Below are positions 35,158 through 49,151 of a stretch of 64,000 nucleotides of DNA, piece after piece (position 1 is the stretch's first letter; each line of letters starts with the position of its first letter). The translations under genes and the position numbers were made by a program. The DNA is from Strigamia acuminata (Eukaryota; Arthropoda; Chilopoda; Geophilomorpha; Linotaeniidae). The stretch spans positions 744,001 to 808,000 of the forward strand of contig OX442317.1 of assembly GCA_949358305.1 (NCBI GenBank), given 5' to 3'. A model generated the notes under the pieces. That model saw only the letters and a program-made list of their open reading frames with translations. It searched no databases and had not been told where the DNA came from.

Positions 35158-38100
35158 TCACTCGGAAAACGTATTGAACATCGACAGGTCCTCAAAAGAT
35201 GTTGTGCCTGATTGGTCCAGCATTTGCAACATGTCGGTCAACTCCTGTTGTTGGCCCGGCTGGCCCGGCGGAGCGCCCGTCTGACCGCTGCCCGACGAAG
35301 CGCTGCTTTCCGACGGCTGATTCGCTCCCTGCCACTGACCCCACATTCCTGACAAAACAACGATCGAAATTAAAAACAAGCGTCAACAAAAGCGAACGTA
35401 AACAAAAACAAAACAAAACCTGATCCGGATGTTGTGGCGGACGAGGAATGCGCGTAACCGCCGCTGACGCTCTGTCCGTGCGACAACTGCTGCCTGCTAT
35501 TCGTCGATCCTAATTGGGTGTAAGTAGGTGCACTAGGGGATCGTGCTGGACTTATCTGGCTATAATTATACGTCTCGGGCGTTCCCTTCAATTAAGAAAT
35601 TAGATATTTATTAAGAATTTATTAAGGAGAAAATGAGTGAGAGAGATCCACCTGTGTCAGGTGTCTTTGGGGCCAAGCCTGAGCAGAGGTTGGACTCGAA
35701 GAAGATTTGTTGTTGATACGGGTTAAAACGCCGCCGGAAGAAGCCTGTGACAGAGAGCCCAGTCCAACGTTAGGTGTGCCGACGTTGCCCGAAGTGTTGT
35801 AGTTAAGGGAAGGCTGCGATGGATCGTACGATCCAAACACGTTTTGAGAAGAGGCCGTTCTTGTTTGCGAAGCTTTTCAACGACAAAAATTGCAATTGGA
35901 TTAGACGGCGAGTCGATGGAGGTTATGTTGGCGGTTTAATACTCGATAAGTGGCTTCGAATCATGTGCGGGTACATCTCCGTGGCATTTCCTCTTTGAAT
36001 GCTGTAATCTAATCCTTCGGGTTTCGGTTGTTGCATGCTTAGACTTTGTCCGTATTGATGCATCGTTGAATTTGGATCGCTCGACGCTTGTTCCGGACTA
36101 GTCGTGCTTCCTTGTTGATGCTGTAAACTTCTGGAACATTAAAATTAACATTAAAATTAAAATTAAAAATTTCATTTTATTAATTTCTACTTTGCTGATG
36201 TGTTGGTACAGACGATGTATTCCACGTCGTCGGTGTACGGATTGAGAAAGGCAAATGCGCTCGTCCGTAACCAGACCCATTCACGGTTCTTGGCGCGGAA
36301 GTGATACATCACAGACATCACTTGACCTTTTAATTTGAGAACTGCAAAAAGAGAAACAACATTCAATGACTTGCCACAACAATTGTTCACAATTTTCTCA
36401 ACATTTCATCAAATTTCATCAATTTTAAGCAAATTTCGTCAAAATTGTAGCAATTATGGCGAATATTTGACAAATTGTGTTGAAAAATGTTAAATTCCAA
36501 TTCTTTTCTCCCGACCTTGCTCAAAGTTATCCTTCATGTGACTTTGATCTTCCGGATGAATGAAATCAAAACACGATTTTCCGAGTAACTCCTGCGGCTG
36601 ATATCCGAGTAAATTCGACACTCTATCGAAAGGAATAAAGAAAAATAAGAGAATTAGCGGAGAGTAAACAAAAAGAAAAACTCTCAACAACATTACCTCT
36701 GATCGACAAAGGTGAATTTTCCGTCGACGCTATGCCGAGAAATGAATTCCGTCGACGTGTTCGACCCGACCAAATCCGACGTGTTAGGCGTGCTGGTCAC
36801 TTGCAACCGACCGATGGCCACTAAACAACAATGACTGGCACCGTGCACCTCGTCCGCGTCGCTCCGTTCGATCTGGACCCCCGAAGGCGGCCAATTCTTA
36901 ATGTAACCGGTGCAATGTACAACGGCAAAATTGTTCCCGTCGGTCGACGGACCCAAACTGTTCCTTTGCCGCATTCTATTCAAGTGGCCACTGGTCATGT
37001 TGTCGGGTTGAACGTTGCCGATTTTCATTCTGCAGATAAAGCCGCGCCTTGATCCCATACACAAACGCATGGAAGCTAATCAACAAACGAGTTAACGTGT
37101 TAATCAAACCCACTATCTCAAACTCGACAGGCTAATCCGATTATTATCGTATTTTGTTACCCATATGCTTACATTGATGTCCTTCTTTCTTCACAGTCCC
37201 AGCTGAAGTTCAAGCACATGAAAGGAAAAATAAAAATTAATAAAAATAAAAAAACAAATAATCAATCAAATTCTTTCAATCATAAATCGCCACAAAATCG
37301 CCTCCTTTAACGAGTAAACACGAGCCGATTGACCAATATCTACGTATCTCGTAAAGGTGCGTGCACATGGCCACTTTTTACATCATAATTTCAGCAGATA
37401 ATCCTTTTACAGCTGCACTGGCAATAATAATGACTCATTATTGGATTAAAATGCTCTTCTCGGCTTCCTCGACTGTCGCTGCGGCACGATCCACATACAT
37501 GGCACAAGTTAAGTCGATCGCTTTTCGCGCCACCAGCCGCCGAACCAAATTGATTATTCACTTTTTTCTTTTTAAACAAATCATTATCGTCGCACCGACA
37601 ATTTTAATGCTCATTTTAAGCCGTAAAAACTATAAAACTAAACAAAAAACATTGCATTTGTGTGTGCGGGAAGAAAAAATGTATAAATAAAATGTTTTAT
37701 TGATTCTCACTCAAAATACGGAATCATAAAAACATGGCCTGAAACTGAAAGCAATAATAACAAAAAAAGAAGAAAAAAAAACACATGTCAACATTCTGCA
37801 CACGAATCTAGAACATTTAAGCACATTTAGCATTTTTCCCCTTCAATTGCCAACAATTTAACGATATAATTTACTTTTCAGGTCCAGAATTCTGCCGGTA
37901 TTTGGAGGTTCTTGGGTGGATAATTGTTCCCTGACCTTCTCTAAATCTTCCTGGTGTACGTGATCGTAAACGCACGATCCGAACCATTCAGACTTCAAAA
38001 ATTAAAAAAAAAAAATTTTTAATAGAAAATTTAAAAAAAATTAAAAAATTTTCCAATTACCTGCGCATGATTGAGCACAGGTGTGATCGAATCGGACACG

Positions 38101-41100
38101 TATATGATCCGGCCCGTATCACAAGCGACCACGAATAGAAATCCATCTGCGGCCTACAACGAAATAAATTCTTTTAATACGCCATAAAAAAACAAAAAAC
38201 ATTTTACAGCACAATTTACCTCCAATATAAGATGTTTGAGTTCCTGATCCGTGAGAAACGACGGTTTATACGTTCCATCTGCACTGGTGTTACCTGTCCC
38301 TAGACAAAAAAAATCCCCTTTTTTTATTTATCCAAAAATACAAATAAAACAAAAAATAACAATTCATTTTAATAAAAATGATCAATTTGCTACATAATGA
38401 GCCGACACCATCATCCAGTCGCCATAGCAACGCAATTACAACTCAAAAGGAGGGCGGTGACCAATAGGTGGGATTTCAAAGCCACGGTACCTTTTGTTGA
38501 ATGATTTCAGGAGTCCCCACCAAAAAAAAAAATAATGGGGGATGGATGACAAGAATATGCATTGATTTTTTTATTCGAGGGAGGGTTTATCTATGGAAAA
38601 GAGGGAGTAGAGTGGAGACAGAGAATATCCTGTCTCCTGTGCCGGTGCACACTGTGCAGCCCACTTAAAAAAGCCTGGCGTAAATAATTAGAGGCTCGAA
38701 CGTTGGGAGAAAAAAGAAAAAAATTAAAAAAGAAAAAAAAGAGAGACAGAGAGAGAGATCTATTTAATAATTTTCGTTCTCAAAGTGTCACAATAATAAA
38801 AGATAAATTTCTGTGCTGACTAAACAGGTTTTTTGTCGCTCGCCATTAAATTAGCGGGAGAAATACTATGTGATCATTCCCACCGGGACTAATTCTAAAT
38901 CGAGCGCTTATCACTATTAATTATCTCCGCACTCGTAAAATTTTTGTTTAACTGCGACTCGTGGGACAAATTCACGACAGAAAAAGCTCCGGGTTAAGTG
39001 TTTGTAGCTTAATCACCGTTTTACGGCCGACGACAAAATCCAGTGCACTTGTGAACGGCACATCCGGTTTAATAAACCCGACCATTGATTCGCAACTCTA
39101 CTAGAAATCGGTAGTTAGTCCTAATTTATTGCCGCGATTTGTCAGGGATTTTTACATTTTTCCCTCACAACTCGTATACAATTCGAGAGAAAAACGTTCG
39201 AATCTTTTGTGAGAAACCGGTAAAATGAGAGGGAATGTTGCCAACCTTGGTTTTTAAAAAAAAAAATATATATTTTTAAAATTTAAAAAAGGGGAAATTA
39301 CAATGATGAGATTCGATCGGTGTCTACTGGATTTTTACCAGTAGAGCACGTTCATCAATAATTATGAGTTGTTGGTTGGGAACTTGTTGGCTGAGGAAGT
39401 CTGGCAGACACAAAACAGACTCGGTGACAGCAATCATCACATCCAACTACCAACTTAATAACACCCTTTGCCCCGCAGTATCCAAATTTACCTTACAGTA
39501 ATATCAAAAATAAAAAAAATTTAACAAAAATAAAAAAGGTATATCCCAAATTCGTTTCCGGTTGTGCCCTTGAGATAAAAAAAAATAAAATAAAAAACTC
39601 ATCCAAGCCGTCCATTATTTTTAAATTAAAACAACAAGAAAAAAAAAATGGCGTATCGTATTAATAATCCACACACGGTCTAGCAACTTCCCTCGTGAGA
39701 ATTTTGGATTTCAATTTATTAGTTTTTAAAAAGAGTATGAAAATATCGTGCGAAACGCGCTAATTTATTAATACAAATGTAATTTAATGAATATATTTCC
39801 ATTAAATTAGAATGTATTTGCATTTTTTGGGGCAAAACTGTTGATATTACCTCGCAACGATTTCATGTGTGCAACTGCCATTCGTAATATGGTCAATTTG
39901 TCTGGTTTGCGAGCCAGAGCGCTGCAAGTTGGCACCATGTCGGATAATTCAGTTATGTAGGCTGTCATTTTGTTCCTCCGTCTCCTTTCAATCTCGCTAT
40001 GATTCTCCCTATAATTAGACGAAAAGAAAGAGAGAAAAAATACAAACAATTAAAAAGCAGAACAAACAAACAAACGAGCAAAACATTCCATACAATAATA
40101 TTTCTTTCCCATTGAAAAACCAAAAGAAAAACGAAATAAATAAAAGAGTTAGGAAATTAAATGTAATTTATGAGTCAGGTTTATAATTTTCCCAAGCGTA
40201 ATTTGTCTTCTCCCACGTGACGATAAAATCTCGAATCAATTTCTTTTCACGAACAAAACACCCACTTTTGGAGCGCCACGACGAGCAAAAACCAAATCCC
40301 GCAGAAATTACACTCAAATCCCCATCATCCTTCAAAATCCAATCAAAAATTCTACAACGCAAGAAAAGAACCTTTTAATCTGATTACAACTGCCTCGCTC
40401 GCTCGTCAACTTTTCATCTTAAAATTTACAACAACAAAAAAATCTAATTAACCTGTCAGCATCGCGGATCTCTCATTTCAAAAAAGTTAAAATTAAAATT
40501 AAAAAAAAATTAAAAAAACATTGATTACATCCTCCAGCACACAACCGTTCACTCGACTTTAGTCGCTTTATTAGTCACTGGATAGACCAACCCGTTGACC
40601 ACGAAAAACACATAAAGCATCGGGGCCGGTGTGTGTGTGTGCGAGCGACCACTTTTATGGGTCGTGCGCCCTCGGTTGCACTTTTCCCGTCCCATGGGCC
40701 ATTTTTTGCAACTGCAATTCGCCGGACAATTCAGCCAACAAGCGGCCATGTTGGCTCGGGGTTTGATGGGCGTGAATAATCGATCACAATCATTTACTCC
40801 ATACTTTTTAACCGCATTAATTGCAATCATTATTTCCCTCTGAGTCACACACAATTTTAATTTATTCGCCGCTTGTTTGTAAACTCGAAATTTGTCATCA
40901 ACATCAACGCCAGGTGCGAGCGAGCTAGCGAACGAGTGAGTGAGTGAGTGCGCGCCACGTAAAATCTAAGCAAAACCTCATTAATCACCCAAAAGCGAAA
41001 AGTTTGCCGCATTCTGTTCCGCGTACCATCTGCAACTGTCATTTATCAGTACAATCCGCACCATCAGACGACACATTTCATCGACAAGTGTGCACTTTGT

Positions 41101-44100
41101 ATTCCGAAACGAAAAATTTCTCAAATTTTTCCCGCACCCCCTTTTCTCATTGGCAACATCTGCTTCCAAAATGGCCGCCAACAAAACAAAACCGTCCCAT
41201 TAGAAACGACACCAACTTAGCTCCATCACTCCAGGGACCCCCCAACGACCCACCAAACAAATAAATAAATAAATGAACGAAAAGAAAAGAAAAGAAATGA
41301 AAAAACCAAGATGATGGGGTTGAATTGTGTCGGAAATGATGCGATTATGATTTAATAAGAAAAGAGTATTGATTGGGTGGCATGTGGTCAGTAAGGATCC
41401 GAGTCATCACGGACAATCAATAGATGACTCCCTACTGAGCCATAGCGAGCAGACGCTACCTGAGCACCCTCTGATTGTGGGGTCCCTTTAATTACATCCA
41501 TAACTAGTCCCAACTTGGCCAAACATTAGCGCAAATGACGAGTGCTGATGAAAGCCGTATCAACATTCGCAGCCTATTATTATTATTAGGGTTCAGCGTC
41601 GGGGTCTGCTTCGCTCACCCCCCGCCTGCCATCTTTTATTCTAAAGGGAATCTCATTTTACGAGACGAAATGGACTTTGCAGATCGGTTTTCGAGGCTTT
41701 TTGGGGAGGAAATTGCTCCTTTTCAACGATCAAATCTCATTTCAAACACTTGAGAAACAATAAATGCAAATCAAATTGCAAATCAAATTGCAAACATTTC
41801 AATATTCCTTCAACTCATTTCACAGGCGGGAGAGAGAGGAGGAGGGAAAAGGGAAAAGGGAACCAACTGTTTCATTTTATTCTTTATTCTTTATTTTTTA
41901 GATAAACTCGAATCCCATTTTCAGCTTTGAATCATTCATAACACTTTTTGGGTCTTGCTTTCAACACTCATTACAGTAAAGTGGCAAAGAAGGTTTCTTC
42001 ATTGATCCTATTTTACCCCCATTTTTTTTCTCTCTCTCTCTCTCTCACGTCTCTCTACTGTTTTCACTGATCCAGCATTTCACAAACACCCCCTCCCCAC
42101 AAAAAAATAAAATATAAAGTATAAAAATATAAAAAAGACAAAGAAAAAACCAAAAAAAGGCAAATCCTAAGCAGCCACACTAATTAATTAATTCAAATTC
42201 ATGCACTAAAATGTGTGCGGTGCAACATTTGCCATCACATTTAAACTCAATTTAAAAACAAATAAATTGTTTACAATTAAAATTCAACCATGCGTTTCAC
42301 TCATCTATTAAAATCCGAGTAATTTAACATCAAAAAAAATAAAAAATAAAAAATAAAAAAAATAAATAAAAATAAATTATTTATAATTTATAATTTTTAT
42401 TTTTTCTTCTCAACATCATGCTTAGGAGTGGAAAAATTTCTCTCTACTCACGTGCTGGAGAGCGTCATAGGGGGTGAACAAGAAAGAAAGAAAAAAGAAA
42501 AAATTAAGCATGTGTACATAATTGAGGAGGCAAATGTGAGAATTTTTTCTTTCTTTTTTTATGAAATTTTTAAAATTTCTAAAATTTTTAATTCTTTTTT
42601 TTTTAAATAATAATGAAAATCTCCATTTGTACCAAGTGTATGAGATGTGCACAATCAAATACAAAAAAAATTGCTAGATGACACCTTCGATTCAATTAAA
42701 TGCAAAAAAAGTGACCTAACCAAAACCAAAACCAAAAAAAGTGCAATTACTCCATAAATTAACAAATTTTTATCAAATAAAAAATTCAAAACAAGTGTGA
42801 ACCAACCCATAAATCCAATTACAATTTGCAAATTTCAAATTTCAATTTAAAAAAAAAAACAAAAAAAAAAAACTAATTAAATTAATTAATGGTTCAACAG
42901 CAGTAATAAAACTGAAAGAAAAATAAATAAATAATAGTAATTTCACAATAAATTCATCATTCGCTCGAATGTCACAAAAGTCTATGATTAAAAAGATATA
43001 AAAGAGAAAAAACTCAATAAAAATTGTTTAATTTTATTACAAACGGGAAAAAAGTTAGGATTTATTAATTTTTTTTCTGCTTTTTTTATCGGTGGCCTCT
43101 TCTTACCTGGCAAATCTCTCCTTGTCTTGCACAGCTTCTTCATCGAGACGAGAATATTTGCTACCTTGACTGTCCTCCTCGTCCGATCTAATGTAAAAGA
43201 TAGAAAAAAAAAGAGGGATCCACCTTAGAAAAATGTTGAATCTTTCTCTCTTTCAAAAAATTGCTGTTCCGAATGGGCCGAATTTCTAAAAATCTCCATT
43301 TTTGAACGAATTAACCGTCAAATTCGACCTCACTCCAAAGTACGGCAAATGGCCGCCCGTGCTGCCGCGCAACATCAGCTAAACCCGGCCGGAAAGAAAG
43401 CTATTTCCCGTACTCTCGTTTCGCTCGAATTTACGACTAAAAGCCCTATTAAAGCCTAACCCAGCGACGTAAATTGGCCCGTTGGAGGAAGTTAAAACAA
43501 ATTAACTCTAATTTAAAAAAAAAAAATTTTTTTTTAAAAAAACTTTAATTTTCTAAGAAAACGTGTCACGAGAGCAGGTGCGATTCAAATGTAATTTATT
43601 CCCAAAAAAAAAAATTAATTTAATTTAATTTAAAAAAAAAAAATTCCCTTATATATTTCCAAGTCCAATCCAACAACACACGGTCCCTGGGAAAATTCAA
43701 ATGACCAAATTAAAAATTAATACGTTCCTACAAACCCAGAACGAAGAATTTTACGAGTCAAATATGTAATTACACTACATAAAATACATATGAATAAATT
43801 GGAAAAATACATTGATTTTCACATAAAAAAAGGAAAAAAAACTAATTCATTTCCCTATCTGATGAAAAATGTAAAAATAAAAAGCAGCAAACAAACAAAC
43901 ATTGCAAACGAAGCAATTTAATTAATGTTAAATAGAAAGCGAATTGCGAGTGTTTGTCGAGTGGGAAATGTTTAACTTCATTTTTCTGTTGTGCTGCACA
44001 TTTTTATGCCCTTTTTATGCTTTGTTTGGCAGAGGAGAGAAAAGGGCTTTTTTATGGCCACATTATTATACTTTGGGAAGCATTTTCTTCCTTCCCCTCT

Positions 44101-47100
44101 CTCTCTTCTTTGGATTAGATGGCAAAGCACTAAAACGAAACGTCGAATTTTCTTGCGCGCCTGCCTTGCCTACTTGTACTACAACAGCTGACGTCTATTC
44201 TCAGCTCTTTCTCTCTCGCACCAACCACTCAACATTAATAAGTTGAAAATTACCGTACATTTTTCCCAACCTAAACTAAACTTTCATCATCAAATTCACT
44301 TTGCCCGTTTCAAATTCAAACATCCTTTTCCCCCGGATCGAATATCGCAGTTTCCAATTCAATTTCAAAATAACATAACCCACTTTGCTCATTATTTATT
44401 CGCGTTTCGGCCAAAACATGTCAGGGACAACAACAACGCCGCCACTTCTTCCCACAAATTCAATAAAATAAATTTAAATCACTCAGGAATTGCGTAACGT
44501 GGCCAAACGAAAAGCCCGCCAAATCGCTCCATCTCGGGCCGAGCGAGGCTCGTCTGGTGCGGCCGCGCCCGCGCCAATTTCCCGTCGACTCGCCTCGGCC
44601 AAAACCGAGTTAATTTTCCAATCATTTAATAAGCGCAAAGTCCATTAAAGCAACGAGGTTGGTTCACTCAATATGCGCAAGTAGTTGGCGTCTGTTCGTT
44701 AGATGAATTGTTTTCTTCTGGGATTTCGATTGAAAACTAATGAACTGCAGGTTGCCAACTAACGAGGCAAAGCGCTACACCTTGCATGCATATGAGATGC
44801 TAACAAAAAATCCAAAAAAATCCAAAAACCATAAAATTTCTCCGTATTTACATAAAACAACATTTATTGGATGCTCCCAAACACAAAAAAACGAGAAAAA
44901 CAAAAAAAAAATTTTCAGAAGTTGTCATGGAAACCACAATCCCCTTTAAGACTGGTAGAAGCAATAAACTTTTGATGTCTGTAATCCCAGACTGAATGGA
45001 CGCTCGTCTGTCATACGAGGGATTGCGATTGGTGGTTTGGAGAGGCGCAAATCTTAGGGGGATCCAAACTTCATTCCATTCATTACGTAATGGTGTTTTG
45101 GTCCGCGGCTCTGGCTCTGGCTCTGCCTCGACCACTTGTTTAATTGCCGGCTCAATATTCAACTGAATAAAATATCAACAAATTTCAGCTGCGAAAATCA
45201 ATTGCAGTAGCAACTAATAGTTATTCCATTAAATTATCTCTTTCTGCGTGTTCGGATTCGGATCTCAATTGTCCCCGATCACGAATCTCAATTATTTATA
45301 CCGTACTTGACTATTCCCATATTTATTGCAAAAACTTTGGCCTTCAAAATCAAAAATTAGACCAAAACATTTTGCCCGCACTCATTTATCCCATTTCAAA
45401 CCGGTCTAAACGTGTTTTAGACCACTTTTAGACACCTTTTGCAACAAATCCAACCAATTAGAGCTCATTTCTTTCAAATTCCACGTCCCTTCGCTCAAAT
45501 ATCAAACATATTGCCATTTCAATTTGCCGGGCACCAATCCAGCTCGAAAAACGTGACTGACCACATGGCAAAAACTCATTGAAAAAGGATTCGCAAAGAA
45601 AACCTATCCAACACGTGACCGCCCCTCGAAAAAAGAAAAAAAAATTTAAAAACCTAATTTTCAAAAAGCTAGAAAAAAAAAAGAAAATAAAACGGGTCAA
45701 CCGCATAAATAATTTAATAATATATTGAAAAAGAAATAAAAAAAATTAATTCCCTAACGTTATTATTTCCAACATTTAAAAACATATAATTTTTTGTAGC
45801 TGAAAAAAAAAAAAGAAAAAAGAAATTCTTCCCAGTCCATTTCCTCCTCGTTGTGCAAGTGGGGACTGTGTGAACCAGGTACAAACGTCCACTGACATGA
45901 CATATGGAGTCATCATGGTAATACACTTGGCAAACATTCCACCAGCACAAAGACAACTTTCTTGCAAGCCCCCCCTTTTCTTTTTTCTTAGCTTTTCATT
46001 TATTTATTTTAAAACGGAAACAAAACAGACTTTTCGACTTTTCATTTTTCCAGCTTCCACTCCGCATATCCAATTCGCGCGATAACGCACATTTCCGCTC
46101 ACCATTCACCAACTGTTTTCACATTTAAATAAACCCAACACCTGGCAATAAATTTGCCAACAACAACAAAAACAACATCTCAGGAGCGAAAAGCAGAAAA
46201 GCACTTTGGCCAAACGTCACTCAGCTCCCAAGCCCAACTCGACGCCATTCCGGATTTCCCGTGAATAAACAACTCGCATCATTAGACACCAGACCCCCCA
46301 TTTAAAAAAAAAAAATTAAAAAAACTTCATTAAAATGCATAAAACGCCCGTCAAAGTAAAAAATCACTCCTCCATCACCCAAAAATCCAGGTTGCAAAAG
46401 CAATTAAAATCAAAAATCGTGAATTTTAATTTTTTTTTTAATTTTTTTATTCCTACTTTATTGGAAACACCTGCAAACAGATTGAATGATTATTTTCCCA
46501 CACTGGAGTCGAGCCAGGCCCATAGAGCTCATTGAAAAGTGGCCGTAAATCAGAGTGCTGGCAATTCATGGAAACTATCAGGCACAAAGAGCCACTAATT
46601 ATAGGGATAGCGATCGCTAATTACACGCGGGCACGTATATCAACACACCTCGAAGCTAAAATTTTCCCCCCCAAGAAAAAGAAATAAAAATAAAAATGGA
46701 CCCACAAACTCATACATCTATTTCACTGCCCCGTCCCTTTACCCCGAAATCGGAAATCAATCCAACAAACCAAACCAAACGCTCGGTGGCCATTAAAACA
46801 AAAAGGCGAATACTCACGTAAATCGCCTCCGTCTTGCATGCGGCGAAAGCGGCACCTGAGTGGTCGCACCGGGAGGTAAGTTAGGTGGGAGGTACCCAGT
46901 CGGCGGAGTGTAATGTGGTGGACCGGGCGCGTAGGCGTACATTTCTCACACACAACACATGACACAAAAGCCACTCGAGTCAAACACAATATCCAACAGC
47001 ACGTGCTCCCTTCCAAAACGACTCACTCCAAAAAAAAATATCTATCTAGATTTTTTTTGGCTTCCCGAAATATTTTTTCTCTTTCTCTCAGTTTCAAACT

Positions 47101-49151
47101 CGGTGTGGTCGTGTACGGTAGCTCGCGAACACCTGGGCGCACCTGAGCTCGACCAGGCCAGGAATCAAGCAAAGAGCAAAGAGGCGAGCCAGCGACGCGA
47201 GGCGAGACTCACTCGGGCAGCAGCGATGCTTCTTATTAGGCATGCGCCGTCAGAGGCGGCAGGGTTGGCTGCCCTCGGCTACTCCCCCAATCGGCATTTC
47301 GATGACATCACAACACGTTAACGAGGCAGAGCAGCGCGGCAGTTGCAATTAATTCGCTCTTCTTCATGGTAAGTGCAATCACTCATTTCCATTTTATTAT
47401 TATTACAATTTCTACCTACCGACTATCGAGCTCAATTCACTTCCGTTCTGAGTCGATTACGGCTGATTGCTTTCGATCTACGATCGCTCGCGTGTTTTTC
47501 TTCGCTAATCATTTCCATTCAATTTGTCACACGGCGCAACCAATTTTTTAATTTAATTTTATGCAAATTCCAATTTAAAAAAAAAAAATCAAAATCAAAC
47601 AAATAAATAAAAAATAAAGATGGACCCCGCCCCGCACTGACCACACACACACACAGCACTAAATCGGCCATTTAAAAAATGCACACAAAACAAACGCGAA
47701 TACAAAACAAATAAATAAATAAATAAAAATAACAATAACGAGAGTCGCCAAGCAACACGAGCGACTCATCTTTGTCCACAACAAAACATCAATTTGCAAC
47801 AACTTATGGATTTTACACACAAAAAACATCGAAATAAACACAAGCACACGAGAAAAAAAGATTTATTCATCGTAAACAATTGACAGAGATAGAAAAACAA
47901 CTTTTTTTTTCTTCACCTTTGCAACCTCTCATTAGTCACTGCCTACCTCAACACATCAAAATTAACTCATTACGTTGATTGGCCAGTGGCAAAGCAGAAG
48001 AGAGAGAAAGAGAGGGGAAAAGGTGAATACACTCCATACACTCCGCTCTCTCGCTCGCTCTCTCTGCAGTCTGCGCCATGTGATAAACAAAAGCTAGCAT
48101 TAGGCCCAGTTAAATTCCCAACTCGCGGGGCACGTAGCCCTTAATCAAGCCTTTTTTGCCGTCAACTTTCGGTATTGCATTTTTAAATTTTCTATTTTTT
48201 TCCTTCTTTCTTTTTTTTTTCAAGTATCAAATCACGGCGCATTAGGTTTATGTAAATGCATCATTTTCCTTCGCCTATGTAATTTTTTTAAGGCTTTAAT
48301 GACACGGCAGAATGGTTTATTTCAATTTTATTAACATTTTTGGCAAATGATAGGGTTGCAACTTGCAAACCGCAAAATGAAAAGAAAAAAAAAAAATAGA
48401 AAATAGATATTGTTGCGAAAACTCGACAACGATCATCACGTTCGTGGGTCCCACCCACCGACGAAATTGCGCAACTATTTATTTATCTTTTTTGTTCATT
48501 TACATGAAATAAATAAAAATTATTTTAAAAAACAACAACGCTCTATTTAACCCTAATATCAAAATTATACGGTTTTAAACACACAAAAAGTGACATTTCA
48601 TTGAAAAAGAAATCATAAAATAAAACATTTCACCAAAAACACACACAGAATTTTTGCAAATCGTTAAAAGTCGTCATACTTGAGTTTGACTTGACTTGAC
48701 TCCGCAGTAGCGCCATCGTGTGGCGGAAACTTAAAGTTGCATATATTTCGTTCACATTCTATTAATTCGTTTTTCCCCTTTCTTTTCATTTGTTTTTCTT
48801 TTTGTTTACAGAAATACGATGACGAGCAAATGGTTGAAATTAGCATCGTTTTTTAAACCTCAAAACCCGGATGTAAGACAAGATTTTTATAGGTTAAATG
48901 CACAATTTAAATTAAAAACACACACACACACCTCGGATGATTATTAAAATTAAAATAAACAAAAAGAAAAAAAGAAAGAAACTTACCCAATTGAATCTGG
49001 TTTCCGTTTCTTAATCCCTTTTCCAGACTCTGTTCCTAATCGGACGAAAAAAGGTACGACAAATTAGAACAAAGTCAATCAAATACAAAATACAAAATAC
49101 AAAACAAAATACAAATTTCAGGTTTCGGAAACTATTACCAGATGTCGCCAT
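35158..49151 (-). CDS. ARNT: Aryl hydrocarbon receptor nuclear translocator (tango), bHLH-PAS
   Basis: Exons: 49151-49139, 49035-48987, 43187-43107, 40008-39851, 38299-38220, 38153-38061, 37992-37875, 37202-37173, 37075-36697, 36622-36516, 36341-36191, 36130-35943, 35872-35652, 35585-35420, 35348-35158. They give 674 residues. The start MATSG reads into a basic KKRKP stretch (probable NLS) and the DKERFAR leader. Then come the bHLH ([18 protein letters not shown]), PAS-A (about residues 105-220) and PAS-B (about 310-410; [19 protein letters not shown]), then a Q/S/G-rich transactivation tail ending near [11 protein letters not shown]. It dimerises with AhR, Sim, Trachealess and HIF-alpha class partners and binds CGTG elements. 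The sequence is closer to ARNT/tango than to cycle/BMAL. An alternative first exon is listed separately. Introns at the 5' end are long (up to 5.8 kb). Confidence 0.96.
38418..38431. promoter_or_regulatory. X-box-like site in an ARNT intron
   Basis: GTCGCCATAGCAAC fits GTNRCC N2 RGYAAC. It lies about 120 bp upstream, in gene sense, of the exon at 38299. A role is inferred only. Confidence 0.3.
40009..43106 (-). other. Long ARNT intron before the bHLH exon
   Basis: Simple repeats (CT)n near 42031-42048, poly-A/T runs and GTGA repeats at about 40936-40950 are visible. No exon could be supported on either strand. Confidence 0.5.
43188..46817 (-). other. Long ARNT intron between alternative first exon and third exon
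   Basis: No coding sequence supported on either strand. A GC-richer patch near 44510-44600 has CpGs and may be regulatory; the remainder is AT-rich with homopolymers. Confidence 0.5.
46818..46942 (-). other. ARNT: Probable alternative first coding exon of ARNT
   Basis: ATG at 46942 opens a proline-rich 41-residue stretch (begins [14 protein letters not shown], ends HARRRRF) and ends in phase 2 at a perfect GTGAGT donor. This is the same phase as the exon at 49035-48987, so both can splice to 43187. A GC-rich block at about 47060-47330 lies upstream like a promoter. This isoform (695 residues) would replace the KKRKP basic stretch with RRRR. It could also belong to an unrelated transcript. 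Confidence 0.6.
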
